Below, piece by piece: positions 53,046 through 61,432 of a stretch of DNA of 64,000 nt (position 1 is its first letter; each line of letters starts with the position of its first letter). Location of the stretch: positions 1 to 64,000 of the forward strand of contig MHBK01000036.1 in NCBI GenBank assembly GCA_001804865.1, given 5' to 3'. Both the position numbers and the translations under genes were made by a program. The notes under the pieces are model-generated. The model had not been told where the DNA came from and made no database searches. It worked only from the letters and a program-made list of their open reading frames with translations. This DNA comes from Lentisphaerae bacterium GWF2_57_35 (GTDB lineage: Bacteria > Verrucomicrobiota > Kiritimatiellia > CAIQIC01 > GWF2-57-35).

Positions 53046-54232
53046 ACGAAAATGCAAAACCTTCCAAGCTGGGACGCGGCCTGTTCGACCTGATGGAGGA
53101 AACCGCCGCCGCCCGCACCATGACGCCCCTTTCATCCGGCGGCCTCATGCGGCTTCCGCTCGACGTCGTCAAGCCCGGCCCCTGGCAGGCGCGCATGACC
53201 GCCACCAGCGAGGACAACGAGAATCTCGTTCAATCCATCCGCGACCGGGGCGTGCTCCATCCCATCCTCGTGCGGCGCGTCGGGGAAACCTTCGAACTGA
53301 TCGCCGGGCGCCGCCGCCTCGAAGCGGCCAAAGCGGCGGGTCTGAAAGATATTCAGGCGCTGGTTATGCAAGCCACCGATCAACAATGCATCGAATTGTT
53401 TCTCGTCGAAAATTTGCAGCGCAAGGAATTGCCGCCCGACTACCGAAACTGGCTGTCCGACGAATTGACCCGGGAATACGGCATCACCCCCGACCAATTG
53501 AAGGAATTGCTGCGTACGGAATTGCCGACGCCTCCGCCGCCGCCACCTCCACCGCCCGTCGAGGTTAAATCCGCTCCGCCATCATCGGCGGTTGCCGTTC
53601 CCATCACCCTCGCCACGCCGACGAGAACGAGAAAAACCTGGCTATGGATGGGCAGCGCGATCGCGGCCTCTTTTGTTCTGGGTATGAGCGTCCTTTGGAT
53701 GCTGCTCTACCTGCCCGCCAGCCGGCAGGCTCTTGTGACCAATGCGGAACCTGTCGTGGCGGAGCCGGCCCCTTCGCTGCCCGCGCAACTCCCGCTCCTG
53801 CCCGAATTATCCGTGACAGGAACCCATTCGGTCGAAACCGCCGGCAAACGCGTAATCCTTTTCGATGCGCCCGTGTTCCAGTACGGAACCGTTTTTAGCG
53901 GAGACCTCACCAATACGCTGCAGCAATTGGCTGCGGCCATGAACGACATCCCCAACGCGATCTTCCGAATCGTCGGCCACACAGGTCCCGATCCCCTGCC
54001 AACCACGGACGTGTATGCCGACAATTATGCCCTGGGCCTCGCCCGCGCCGAAGCGGTCTACAATTATCTCCGCACGAGCGGCCGCGTCGCCGTCGAACGG
54101 CTGACAATCGGTTCTCTCGGCGGCGACGAACCGCCGTGGCCCATCGATGCCCCTGGCGCCCGGGCCAAAAACCGCACGGTAACGATCGAGTTGATTCCTC
54201 AAAACGAATTACGGCAGCGACCATCTCATTAA
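53042..54232 (+). CDS. ParB-like / transmembrane / OmpA-like fusion protein
   Basis: A 396-residue chimera, the apparent partner of ParA. Residues 1-30 resemble a ParB N-terminus (SKLGRGLFDLM). Residues 35-130 are the ParB N-terminal nuclease/CTPase-fold domain: LPLDVVKPGPWQAR, IRDRGVLHPILVRR, the nucleotide-site segment LIAGRRRLEAAKAAG and ENLQRKEL. The helix-turn-helix half is absent: after a truncated first helix (132-160) comes a proline run (162-172), one membrane helix (200-224) and an OmpA-like domain (270-386; VGHTG, ARAEAVYNYLRTSGR, RAKNRTVTIEL). The predicted topology is ParB part in the cytosol, OmpA part in the periplasm on peptidoglycan. The canonical GERR reads GRRR, and the Asp of the GHTD motif reads Gly. 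Confidence 0.9.
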   Translation: MNENAKPSKLGRGLFDLMEETAAARTMTPLSSGGLMRLPLDVVKPGPWQARMTATSEDNENLVQSIRDRGVLHPILVRRVGETFELIAGRRRLEAAKAAGLKDIQALVMQATDQQCIELFLVENLQRKELPPDYRNWLSDELTREYGITPDQLKELLRTELPTPPPPPPPPPVEVKSAPPSSAVAVPITLATPTRTRKTWLWMGSAIAASFVLGMSVLWMLLYLPASRQALVTNAEPVVAEPAPSLPAQLPLLPELSVTGTHSVETAGKRVILFDAPVFQYGTVFSGDLTNTLQQLAAAMNDIPNAIFRIVGHTGPDPLPTTDVYADNYALGLARAEAVYNYLRTSGRVAVERLTIGSLGGDEPPWPIDAPGARAKNRTVTIELIPQNELRQRPSH

Positions 54233-54239
54233 TTTCGAC

Positions 54240-55340
54240 TCATCGTACGATCAGGATGAGCGAAGCCCTTTGCAGCGCACAAATCTTATTGTAAAAGCCT
54301 CCAACCGTTACGATGACATTCCCGGGATAAAACGAATCCAAAGCCATGACCCCCAGGAAAGACCCGTCGGCTTGCGGCGTCAATTTGATGGTGACAACAT
54401 TGTTTTTAAGCCTATTGCCCACGACCTTTTTACCCTGCAACTGCGCAGCGGCCCAGCATTTCGAGTTCCTGGAATCCAGGCTTTTATCCTTAATGCGAAT
54501 GTAGAGTTTTTCGTTTGTCCGGTAGGTGTTTACCGCCTGATTGCCCTCGGCTTGATTGGAAAATCCGATAACGGAATTGTATTCGATGGGAGCGGCAGGA
54601 GGAGCAGGAGGTTCGCCGCCGCCCTGCACGTAGAGTGAGCTGATTTCCTGCGCGGACAAAGCGCGATTGTAAATCCGCAATTCATCCATTTTCCCTTGAT
54701 AGGAAGCAGCGCCATAATCGCCCGCGACGGCAGCGCCCATGGTCAAATTCACGGCTTGTGAAACCGTAGACATGACGGTCGTCGCACGCCCGCACTCCAG
54801 GCCGTCCACATACACAATGAGATTGGTTCCATTGTATACGCCGGTCATATGCGTCCATCGGCCCGTTTGCAGGGTTACATTGGTGACAATGAGTTCATTG
54901 AAGGAACCGCCGGCGCCTGTGTCGAAAAAAGGATGGCCTCCCAAGACATAGCCCAAAGCATATTGACGGAGTGGCGAGTTACCCAGGTCATACCATTTGC
55001 CCGCAATGGTTCTGCATCGGGAACCATAGCCTCCAATGTCATCGGGATTAATCCATGCCGAAATACTCATCGGCCCAACCAGATTGATGGATGCCGCAGA
55101 GCCGGCATCGAGATAACTCCCGTAACCGGCAAAATATGCAGCGGAGTTTGCCCTGTTATCGTTATCAGAAGTAAAAACAACGCTTCCGTGCGATTGGGCG
55201 TTATTCCCTTGGCCGCTTGAATCGTTGAAATTTCCGCTAAATGAATAGTTGAGGACCAACCCATCGTTCAATCCCGCCCAGGAAAATTGAAGAGTTAGGC
55301 CTGTCAGCAGCACAAACATATGGACTATGCGTATTTTCAT
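54240..55340 (-). CDS. Secreted LamG-domain protein
   Basis: A 366-residue exported protein. A signal peptide (cleavage after LQFSWA) is followed by a LamG/concanavalin-like domain (about 24-235) with GLVLNYSFSGNFNDSSGQGN, MSISAWINPDD, WTHMTGVYNGTNLIVYVDG and the typical end MDELRIYNRALSAQEISSLY. The C-terminal 120 residues form another beta domain with three Cys. It probably binds carbohydrate. AAGGAGG lies before the ATG. Its stop codon is only seven bases from the stop of the convergent ParB-like gene, without a recognisable terminator between. Confidence 0.87.
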   Translation of the reverse strand: MKIRIVHMFVLLTGLTLQFSWAGLNDGLVLNYSFSGNFNDSSGQGNNAQSHGSVVFTSDNDNRANSAAYFAGYGSYLDAGSAASINLVGPMSISAWINPDDIGGYGSRCRTIAGKWYDLGNSPLRQYALGYVLGGHPFFDTGAGGSFNELIVTNVTLQTGRWTHMTGVYNGTNLIVYVDGLECGRATTVMSTVSQAVNLTMGAAVAGDYGAASYQGKMDELRIYNRALSAQEISSLYVQGGGEPPAPPAAPIEYNSVIGFSNQAEGNQAVNTYRTNEKLYIRIKDKSLDSRNSKCWAAAQLQGKKVVGNRLKNNVVTIKLTPQADGSFLGVMALDSFYPGNVIVTVGGFYNKICALQRASLILIVR

Positions 55341-55390
55341 TGATTTCCTCCTTAACTAAACGTCAATACGTAGCCCTTTTGCGGCCTAGC

Positions 55391-55419
55391 ATCAATCTAA
55401 TACGGCAAAATAGATTGAT
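55391..55419. promoter_or_regulatory. Inverted repeat between the amidohydrolase and LamG genes
   Basis: ATCAATCTA (55391-55399) and TAGATTGAT (55411-55419) are exact reverse complements separated by 11 bases. It lies about 50 bases upstream of the LamG start codon and is not followed by a T-run, so an operator is more likely than a terminator. Confidence 0.45.
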
Positions 55420-55477
55420 TAGGTTCATGACGACTTTTCCAAAAAAAATCGATGAGGAATAACCTGTAAAGGCAGAC

Positions 55478-57046
55478 TTATCCGCGATTTGAAAGCAGCT
55501 TACCGGTCCGCTCCCCTGTCAATCGCCCATCCCGAATGGTCATAGCGCCATTAACCACGACGGCTTGAATACCGCTGGCGAGTTGGTGTGGCTTGGCGTA
55601 AGAGGCCGGGGTGGAGAGACGTTGAGGATCGAAGGCAACAACGTCGGCATATTTTCCTTTGGCCAGGACCCCGCGATCAGTCAACTGGAAATGGGCGGCC
55701 GGCAGCGAGGTCATTTTGCGGATGGCTTCGGCGGGTTCTACGGTCTTGCCGTCAAAAGCGGCGCGCAAAAAGAAAGGGAACGAGCCATAGGCCCTTGGAT
55801 GGGGATGATCTTTGCTCAAGGGGCCTTCCGGCGAGCGGATCGATGCATCCGAGCCGATCATGACATACGGCTCAGCCAGAATCTTCCACATGTTTTCCTC
55901 GCTCATCCCGAAGAAGATGGCGCCCGTGTGCAGTTGGTCGGTTTCAAAGAGATGAAAGGCGGCATCCACGGGTTCCAACTTCAAGTGCGATGCCATGTCG
56001 ACCAATTTCATGCCCTGAAACGATGCGTTCTCCGGAGCCCAGGTCGAACCAATCAGGACGCCGGTCCAATACGCATCATCGCGACCGGCTAAAATTTCTT
56101 CGCGGATTTTTTTTCGCGTGGTTGCGCTGCCGAGCCGGGCCAAAATTGTTTCGCGTCCGCCTTCGGCGGCCCAGTCCGGCAGGATGACATCCAGGTCCGT
56201 GCAGGCGGCGGTATAAGGATAGCGATCCGCCGCGACATTCAGGCCTTCGGCGCGGGCGCTGCGAATCCGATCCAATGCAGCATCCACAAGATGCCAGTTT
56301 TTGCGGCCGGAGGTTTTCAAATGGGAAATTTCCACGCGAATTCCGGTTTGGCGGCCGACCCGGAGCGTCTCGTCGATGGCCTCCAGCAAACGGGCGCCTT
56401 CGCTGCGCATGTGGGAGGTATAGATTTTATTCCGGGCCGCCGCGACGCGGGCCAGGGCATGTATTTCCTCGGGCTGGGCAAACATTCCGGGCGCGTAGAT
56501 CAGCCCCGTGCTCAACCCGGCCCCGCCCTCCTCCAGCGCTTGTTCCAGCAACGCGCACATCCGGCGGATTTCGTCCGGCTGCGACGGGCGGCCTTCATAA
56601 CCCATCACGCCCACGCGCAAGTTGCGATGCCCGATCAGCAGCACTACATTCACGGCCGGACGCGCCTGCTCCAGCAGGCGTCGATAGTCGGCGACGCTGC
56701 TCCAGACGCCGGGATAGTTCTTGTCCTGCCAATCGGACGGAATTTGAAACGCCCCCAGGCGCGGCGCAGCGGAAGCTCCGCAATTGCCGACCACCTCGGT
56801 GGTCACGCCTTGGAAAATCTTGCTGGGCGCGGACGGTTCGATCAACAGATACGCGTCGGAATGCGAATGCACATCGATAAAGCCCGGGCACACGCACAGG
56901 CCCTGTGCTTGAACCGTCTCGTCCGCCTCGGCTTGGCTCAAATCGCCGATCTCCACAATCCGCCCGTCCCGAATCCCCACGTCCGCCCCGAAAGGCTTCA
57001 GCCCGGTCCCATCGTAAATTTTGCCGCCGACAATTTTGATGTCCAT
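55478..57046 (-). CDS. N-acyl-D-amino-acid deacylase family amidohydrolase
   Basis: A 522-residue amidohydrolase of the D-aminoacylase branch. It begins with the IVGGKIYDGTG strand and has the metal motif GFIDVHSHSD, TTEVVGNCG, TSHMRSEG, RVEISHLKTSG, MIGSDASIRS and a C-terminal ADVVAFDP strand typical of the small beta domain. It would hydrolyse N-acyl-D-amino acids or related cell-wall-derived compounds, using one or two zinc ions. Length matches the family. It starts 21 bases beyond a perfect 30-bp inverted repeat that ends the upstream operon. Confidence 0.9.
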   Translation of the reverse strand: MDIKIVGGKIYDGTGLKPFGADVGIRDGRIVEIGDLSQAEADETVQAQGLCVCPGFIDVHSHSDAYLLIEPSAPSKIFQGVTTEVVGNCGASAAPRLGAFQIPSDWQDKNYPGVWSSVADYRRLLEQARPAVNVVLLIGHRNLRVGVMGYEGRPSQPDEIRRMCALLEQALEEGGAGLSTGLIYAPGMFAQPEEIHALARVAAARNKIYTSHMRSEGARLLEAIDETLRVGRQTGIRVEISHLKTSGRKNWHLVDAALDRIRSARAEGLNVAADRYPYTAACTDLDVILPDWAAEGGRETILARLGSATTRKKIREEILAGRDDAYWTGVLIGSTWAPENASFQGMKLVDMASHLKLEPVDAAFHLFETDQLHTGAIFFGMSEENMWKILAEPYVMIGSDASIRSPEGPLSKDHPHPRAYGSFPFFLRAAFDGKTVEPAEAIRKMTSLPAAHFQLTDRGVLAKGKYADVVAFDPQRLSTPASYAKPHQLASGIQAVVVNGAMTIRDGRLTGERTGKLLSNRG

Positions 57047-57066
57047 CGATTTCTCTAAAAAAGATT

Positions 57067-57192
57067 AACCACGAATGAACACGAATAGACACGAATAAAG
57101 AGTTTTTCAAACAGGGACAGGGGGATGCTCGGCCTGATTCAGCAAGACACTATTCTTTCATAATTCGTGTCTATTCGTGTTCATTCGTGGTT
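57067..57192. repeat. Perfect 30-bp inverted repeat
   Basis: Left arm 57067-57096 (begins AACCACGAATGAACACGAAT) and right arm 57163-57192 are exact reverse complements separated by 66 bases. Each arm is built of ten-base near-repeats (CACGAATGAA, CACGAATAGA). On the minus strand the second arm is followed by AATCTTTTTT, as in an intrinsic terminator. The right arm supplies the stop codon and the last codons of the upstream gene. Confidence 0.92.
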
Positions 57193-57764
57193 GATATATC
57201 TTGTTCAGCATTGGCTGGCACGGGGTCCGGGGCCAGCTCGGGCGCCGGCGCGGGTTTTTCGGCCGGGGCGTGGGCGACGCCGAGCATGGCGAGCACTTCC
57301 TCTTGCACCTGGGTCAATTCTGTCAGGCGCAATTCCGGGTCGGGAACCAGGAAGGTTTCCTGGCTCTTCTTGTGTTCGTAGACGCGGATCTTGAGGCCGT
57401 CTTCCCGAACCTGAACGTCGCGTTCGATCAAAATTCTCCGCCGTTCCAGCATGACGGCCAAGATATAGATGACGTTCCGATGCGCCGGGTTGTCCGTTTC
57501 CATGAGCTGGCGGAGCAGCGATTCGGCGGTCTCCTTTTTCAGCGTCTCCTCCGACGGAGGCGGCGGGGCTTTGAAAACGGTCTTCCAGACGCTCAGGGAC
57601 TTGTCGCCGGCTTCCGCTTTCCAGCACGGTTCGCAACGATCTTCGCGGGCATAACCTTCCTCTCCGAAGGTTAAACGGGAATAAAAGGTCTCGCCATCGG
57701 CAAACGACTTGTTGCACTTCTGGCAGGCCTCATTTCTCGACTTGATGTTCCATTCCTGATTCAT
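57171..57764 (-). CDS. Hypothetical zinc-finger protein
   Basis: A 197-residue soluble protein of unrecognised family. Residues 14-47 hold CQKCNKSF...CEPCW, a likely zinc site; a helical middle (70-150) and an Ala/Pro-rich tail follow. The final residues TTNEHE and the stop are encoded by a dispersed inverted repeat. The start overlaps the preceding TPR gene by 35 bases, so it is translated as part of that operon. The role is unknown. Confidence 0.75.
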   Translation of the reverse strand: MNQEWNIKSRNEACQKCNKSFADGETFYSRLTFGEEGYAREDRCEPCWKAEAGDKSLSVWKTVFKAPPPPSEETLKKETAESLLRQLMETDNPAHRNVIYILAVMLERRRILIERDVQVREDGLKIRVYEHKKSQETFLVPDPELRLTELTQVQEEVLAMLGVAHAPAEKPAPAPELAPDPVPANAEQDISTTNEHE

Positions 57765-60051
57765 CTCGGCTCCATTCGCTGTCCGGGTAGCGGCTCTTTA
57801 ATTCTTCCAGCGTTTTCAAACGATCTTTTTCGCGGCCCAATTGTTTGAAGGCCTCGGCGGCCCGGAACAGACATTCGGGCACGAGGGTCGGATCGTCGAA
57901 CAATACCGCCACGCTCATATAATACCGGGCCGCCTGATCCCACTCGCGGCGAAGCCCGGCTACTTGCCCAAGTCCATAATAGCTTTTAGCCCGGATGTCG
58001 AGCAGTTCTCCGGCGGAGGACATATCGGCGGCCTGCTGATAATACGTCTGCGCCGCGTCCAGGCGGTTCGCGCGCCGGTCGATGTCGGCCAGGTAAAGGG
58101 CGGCTTCGGCCCCCTCTCCGGTCTTGGCTGGTTGCTTCAAGGCCTCCTCGAACGCCTTGCGAGCCTCGGCATCGTTTCCGCCCTCCAGTTGACCCTTGCC
58201 CGCCAGACACCAACCGATTTGTTTCCAGTCCGCGTCGGAGGAACTCTTCGCCAGCGTTTCGGCCGACCGAATGGCCTTATCGAAAGTCTTTTGTTCCAGC
58301 CAATGCCGCGCCAGCCACTCCAGCAGGGCGGGCGGCATGTCGGCCCGTGCGCCTTCTTCCAACAAGCCCTGCAAGACGCCGGCGGAGGCGTCCATTTGGC
58401 CGCGCTTCTGCAAAACGGCGGCGAGGCGATACTTCACGATCGCCACTTCGGAGGTCGAAGGGCCAAGCTTGAGCGATGCCTGCAAGGCCTTTTCGGCTTT
58501 CTCCGTTTCGCCGGCTTCTTCGTAAATCACGCCAAGCCAGTATTGCACCTGCGAAGCGTAGGGAGAATCGGGATAAATCCCCAGAAGTTTGCCGAAGGTT
58601 GCCGCCGACTCCTTGGCGCGACCCGACTTATATTCGGTCAGCGCCTTTTGAAAATACGCTTCCTCCTCGCGCGCATGGCCCGGATAACCCGCGATCAGCC
58701 GGTCCCAGTCTTTAATGGCTTCGGCCGGCTCGTCCTTGCGGCTGCGGCACCACGCCGAGGCGAAGAGGGCTTCCGGCGCCAGCTCGTTGGCCGGATGGTC
58801 CTGCACGACTTGGCGGTAGCATTCCGAGGCGCGCGCGTAATCGCCGCGCGTCCGGCTCAATTCGGCCAGGCGATACCAAGCCGAGGCGGCGCGCTCGCTT
58901 TGGGGAAACTGCTTCAGGAACGCCTCGTAACGGGTCTGCGCCTGGGCATTCTTCCCCAACTCCATAAAGGACTCCGCCACCATCCAGGCAAAATCCTCCG
59001 CGACCTCCGGCGCCGGCTTGAGCTTGTCCGCGCGCGCGGCGACTTCGTCGAAGCGTTTGGCCTGAAAATACAAAAGGGCTTGCTCGTAGGAGGCCATGGC
59101 GCAAGACGAGCTCTGGGGATACTGCGTCAGCAATTCGGCATAGGTCCGCAGCGCCTCGTCGCGCTGGTTCAGTTGCCGTTCGCAATTCGCCTTGAGATAA
59201 AGCCATTCGTCCGCGTGCTGCGGCTTCTGGGCGAGATGCTTTCGCGCAAGGTCCAGCCCTTCGCTAAAATGCCCCGCATTGTGATAGCTCCATGCCGCGC
59301 GCAGGGCGGCCTCCTGTACTCGGTAATCGTCCGGATATCGGCTCATCAGTTGCTCGTAAAACTCCGCGCTGCGCGGATAATCCCTTTCGCGAAAAGCCAG
59401 CTCGGCGGTTTGATAAACCGCTTCCGCCCCAACCCGGGCCGAGGCCGGCTTCTCCAGCGCCTTCTCGTACAGCTCCCTCAACGACGACTCGCGCCCTCCC
59501 ACCCGGTGATAAATCTCCGCCAGCGCGAGGCAGGCATACGAGGCAAAAGGCGATTCGGGATATTTCTCGATGACCGTCAGAAAGGCCTTCTCGGCCTCTT
59601 CCTGAATGCGCAGCTTGTCGAGGCAGTAACCCAGGTAGTATTGCGCCGACGCCATGATGTCCGCCGGCGGCTGGGCCGCAATCAGCGCCCGGAACAAGCT
59701 CACCGCCTCCAGATATTGCCCCCCGGAAACAAACAACTCCGCCCGGCGGAACTCCGAGCGGAAACGATATGCACTGGCGGGATGCTCCGTCACCACCCGG
59801 CGATAAAAACGATCCGCCCCACCCTTGTTGCCGGTGTGCCGGTAGCTCTCCGCCAGCCGGAACAACGCCACGTCGTTTTTGGCATACGATGGAAAATCGC
59901 GCAACAGGTTGAGATATTCCGGAATGGCCATATCGTACATGCCGCGCGAAAAAATCCCGTCGGCAAACTGCATCTGTTCGTCGGCGGACATCGCCAAGGA
60001 CGAAAGGGCCAAGCCCACGACCATTAAAAGAACTGCATAAAAACGCTTCAT
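57730..60051 (-). CDS. Exported tetratricopeptide-repeat protein
   Basis: A 773-residue protein with signal peptide MKRFYAVLLMVVGLALSSLA and then helical TPR units along the whole length, for example FADGIFSRGMYDMAIPEYLNLL, YYLGYCLDKLRIQEEAEKAF and WYRLAELSRTRGDYARASECYR. It resembles the large YbgF/CpoB- or BamD-like TPR proteins that accompany Tol/Exb systems. It probably works in the periplasm as a scaffold for the ExbB/ExbD motor encoded directly upstream. No enzyme domain is present. Confidence 0.87.
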   Translation of the reverse strand: MKRFYAVLLMVVGLALSSLAMSADEQMQFADGIFSRGMYDMAIPEYLNLLRDFPSYAKNDVALFRLAESYRHTGNKGGADRFYRRVVTEHPASAYRFRSEFRRAELFVSGGQYLEAVSLFRALIAAQPPADIMASAQYYLGYCLDKLRIQEEAEKAFLTVIEKYPESPFASYACLALAEIYHRVGGRESSLRELYEKALEKPASARVGAEAVYQTAELAFRERDYPRSAEFYEQLMSRYPDDYRVQEAALRAAWSYHNAGHFSEGLDLARKHLAQKPQHADEWLYLKANCERQLNQRDEALRTYAELLTQYPQSSSCAMASYEQALLYFQAKRFDEVAARADKLKPAPEVAEDFAWMVAESFMELGKNAQAQTRYEAFLKQFPQSERAASAWYRLAELSRTRGDYARASECYRQVVQDHPANELAPEALFASAWCRSRKDEPAEAIKDWDRLIAGYPGHAREEEAYFQKALTEYKSGRAKESAATFGKLLGIYPDSPYASQVQYWLGVIYEEAGETEKAEKALQASLKLGPSTSEVAIVKYRLAAVLQKRGQMDASAGVLQGLLEEGARADMPPALLEWLARHWLEQKTFDKAIRSAETLAKSSSDADWKQIGWCLAGKGQLEGGNDAEARKAFEEALKQPAKTGEGAEAALYLADIDRRANRLDAAQTYYQQAADMSSAGELLDIRAKSYYGLGQVAGLRREWDQAARYYMSVAVLFDDPTLVPECLFRAAEAFKQLGREKDRLKTLEELKSRYPDSEWSRDESGMEHQVEK

Positions 60052-60144
60052 ATCGTTACTTCTCGATATACATCATGCTAATACACGCGCACGGAGAAGA
60101 CCACCGGCTTACGCCGACGGCTACGAATCCGTCCAGCGAAGCGG

Positions 60145-60561
60145 CTACTTCTCCGGCACGCCCGTGGCAAAGGAAATGTTCCAAATGTCGGCCTGGCGGC
60201 ACAGGTCCAGCACGCGAATCACATGCTCGTAAGGAGTGGCCTTGTCGGCCCGAAGGAGGACCGGCTGCCCGGGAAAAAGTTCGGCCAGCCGCTTGAGCAT
60301 GCCGGCCAACTCCGGATCGTCCAAGTCGCGCCCATTAACCACCGCCTGGCCATTCGCCAGGACGTTGACGATGATCTCGCCCGGCAGCCGCTGCGGGGTC
60401 TGTCCGGTTTTGGCGGTCGGCAGCGTGATGTCGATTTCGGTCTCCCACTGGGAAAAGACCTGACTGGTTACGAAAAAGCACAACAGGAGGAAGACGACGT
60501 CGATCATCGGCGTCATCTGAAATCCCATCGGTTCCAGCCTTATTTTCGAGCGAAAGTTCAT
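60145..60561 (-). CDS. exbD: ExbD/TolR family protein
   Basis: A 138-residue protein with a short cytosolic start, one membrane helix containing the functional Asp (MTPMIDVVFLLLCFFVTS), and a periplasmic domain ending in DKATPYEHVIRVLDLCRQA. It forms a proton-driven motor with ExbB. The frame is open much further upstream, but the ATG at 60561 overlaps the exbB stop (ATGA) and gives the normal size. TolR and ExbD cannot be told apart here, and no TonB or TolA is nearby. Confidence 0.92.
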   Translation of the reverse strand: MNFRSKIRLEPMGFQMTPMIDVVFLLLCFFVTSQVFSQWETEIDITLPTAKTGQTPQRLPGEIIVNVLANGQAVVNGRDLDDPELAGMLKRLAELFPGQPVLLRADKATPYEHVIRVLDLCRQADIWNISFATGVPEK

Positions 60562-61304
60562 TGGGGGCGCCGGGGCATCAACAAGGTTAATAATTCGGCG
60601 GAAACGCTCTCCAGCCGGGAAATCAACTTGGAGGTTCTGCCGCGGAAATAGGAATAGGCCATCATAGCCGGGATGGCAACGATCAAGCCGGCCACGGTGG
60701 TGATCAGCGCTTGGGAAACGCCCGCCGCCAGCAGCATGGGCTTGGCCTTGGCCAGGTCGAGCGCCACGGCGTTGAACGCCTGCAACATGCCGGTAACGGT
60801 GCCGAGCAATCCCACCATCGGCGCGATGACGCCCAGATCGAGCAGATACTGCGTCTGGTTCTGGATCAGGGAGGCCTGCCGGGAGCCCTCGCCTTCGAGG
60901 ATCTCCTTGAGCATACCCGACTCGGCTTGATCCGAACCCTGCAAATAATTCATGGCTGACAGCACGATGTAGGAAACCGGCGACGGTTTTTCGAGGCACA
61001 ACTCACGCACCTCATCCAACTGCTTTTCGCGAAGGAGCGATTTGATTTCCGCCACGACCTTGCGCGGCATCACCTGCTCCTGCCGCAGGACAATGAGGAA
61101 ATACACAATCATCGCCAGCCCAATGACCGACATAGCCGCCAGCACATACATGAGCCAACCGCCCATCTGGACGATGTCCTGCACCGACATGCTTTCGACC
61201 ATACCCTGCGCCGCGGCTTGCGGAGCCGCCGCCTGCGCCCAGGCCGGCTGTCCGGCCATCAGCAGGACCGCCGTCCATCCGATCTTACTCCACGCATTCT
61301 TCAT
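60558..61304 (-). CDS. exbB: MotA/TolQ/ExbB proton channel protein
   Basis: A 248-residue inner-membrane protein. An N-terminal signal-like helix and Ala/Gln-rich periplasmic segment precede three helices: GWLMYVLAAMSVIGLAMIVYF, then IAPMVGLLGTVTGMLQAF and ALITTVAGLIVAIPAMMAYSYF, the last two being the channel signature. Together with ExbD it converts proton flow into force on a periplasmic partner. It lies 128 bases downstream of pgsA, with a repeat element between. Confidence 0.92.
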   Translation of the reverse strand: MKNAWSKIGWTAVLLMAGQPAWAQAAAPQAAAQGMVESMSVQDIVQMGGWLMYVLAAMSVIGLAMIVYFLIVLRQEQVMPRKVVAEIKSLLREKQLDEVRELCLEKPSPVSYIVLSAMNYLQGSDQAESGMLKEILEGEGSRQASLIQNQTQYLLDLGVIAPMVGLLGTVTGMLQAFNAVALDLAKAKPMLLAAGVSQALITTVAGLIVAIPAMMAYSYFRGRTSKLISRLESVSAELLTLLMPRRPQ

Positions 61305-61326
61305 ACAAGCTCCTCTTTTGTGCTAT

Positions 61327-61385
61327 GCCCGCCTTCGGCTTGCCCCTGCCAGCGGAGCGAAGGCGGAAGAAGCCGGACCACCCAA
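61327..61385 (-). repeat. Diverged relative of the 66-bp repeat
   Basis: On the minus strand it begins GGTGGTCCGGCTTCTTCCGC, close to GGTGGCCCGGCTTCTCCCTGC of the copy at 47496, but the inner stem is different (CCGCCTTCG...CGAAGGCGG). It occupies the gap between pgsA and exbB. It may be a related family with a shared end. Confidence 0.55.
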
Positions 61386-61432
61386 CGGGAAAAACTCACC
61401 CGCTCGATCGCAACGCTCCCTCTCCCCTGCTT

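Noticed and set aside
52167..54232. Plasmid-type partition locus or chromosomal parABS near the origin
   Set aside because: The ParB-like protein has no helix-turn-helix domain, no parS-like palindrome was noticed nearby, and none of the usual origin neighbours (gidAB, dnaA) are present.
57841..60027. 728-codon open frame on the plus strand
   Set aside because: Antisense shadow of the TPR gene; Arg/Leu/Gln-rich and without any motif.
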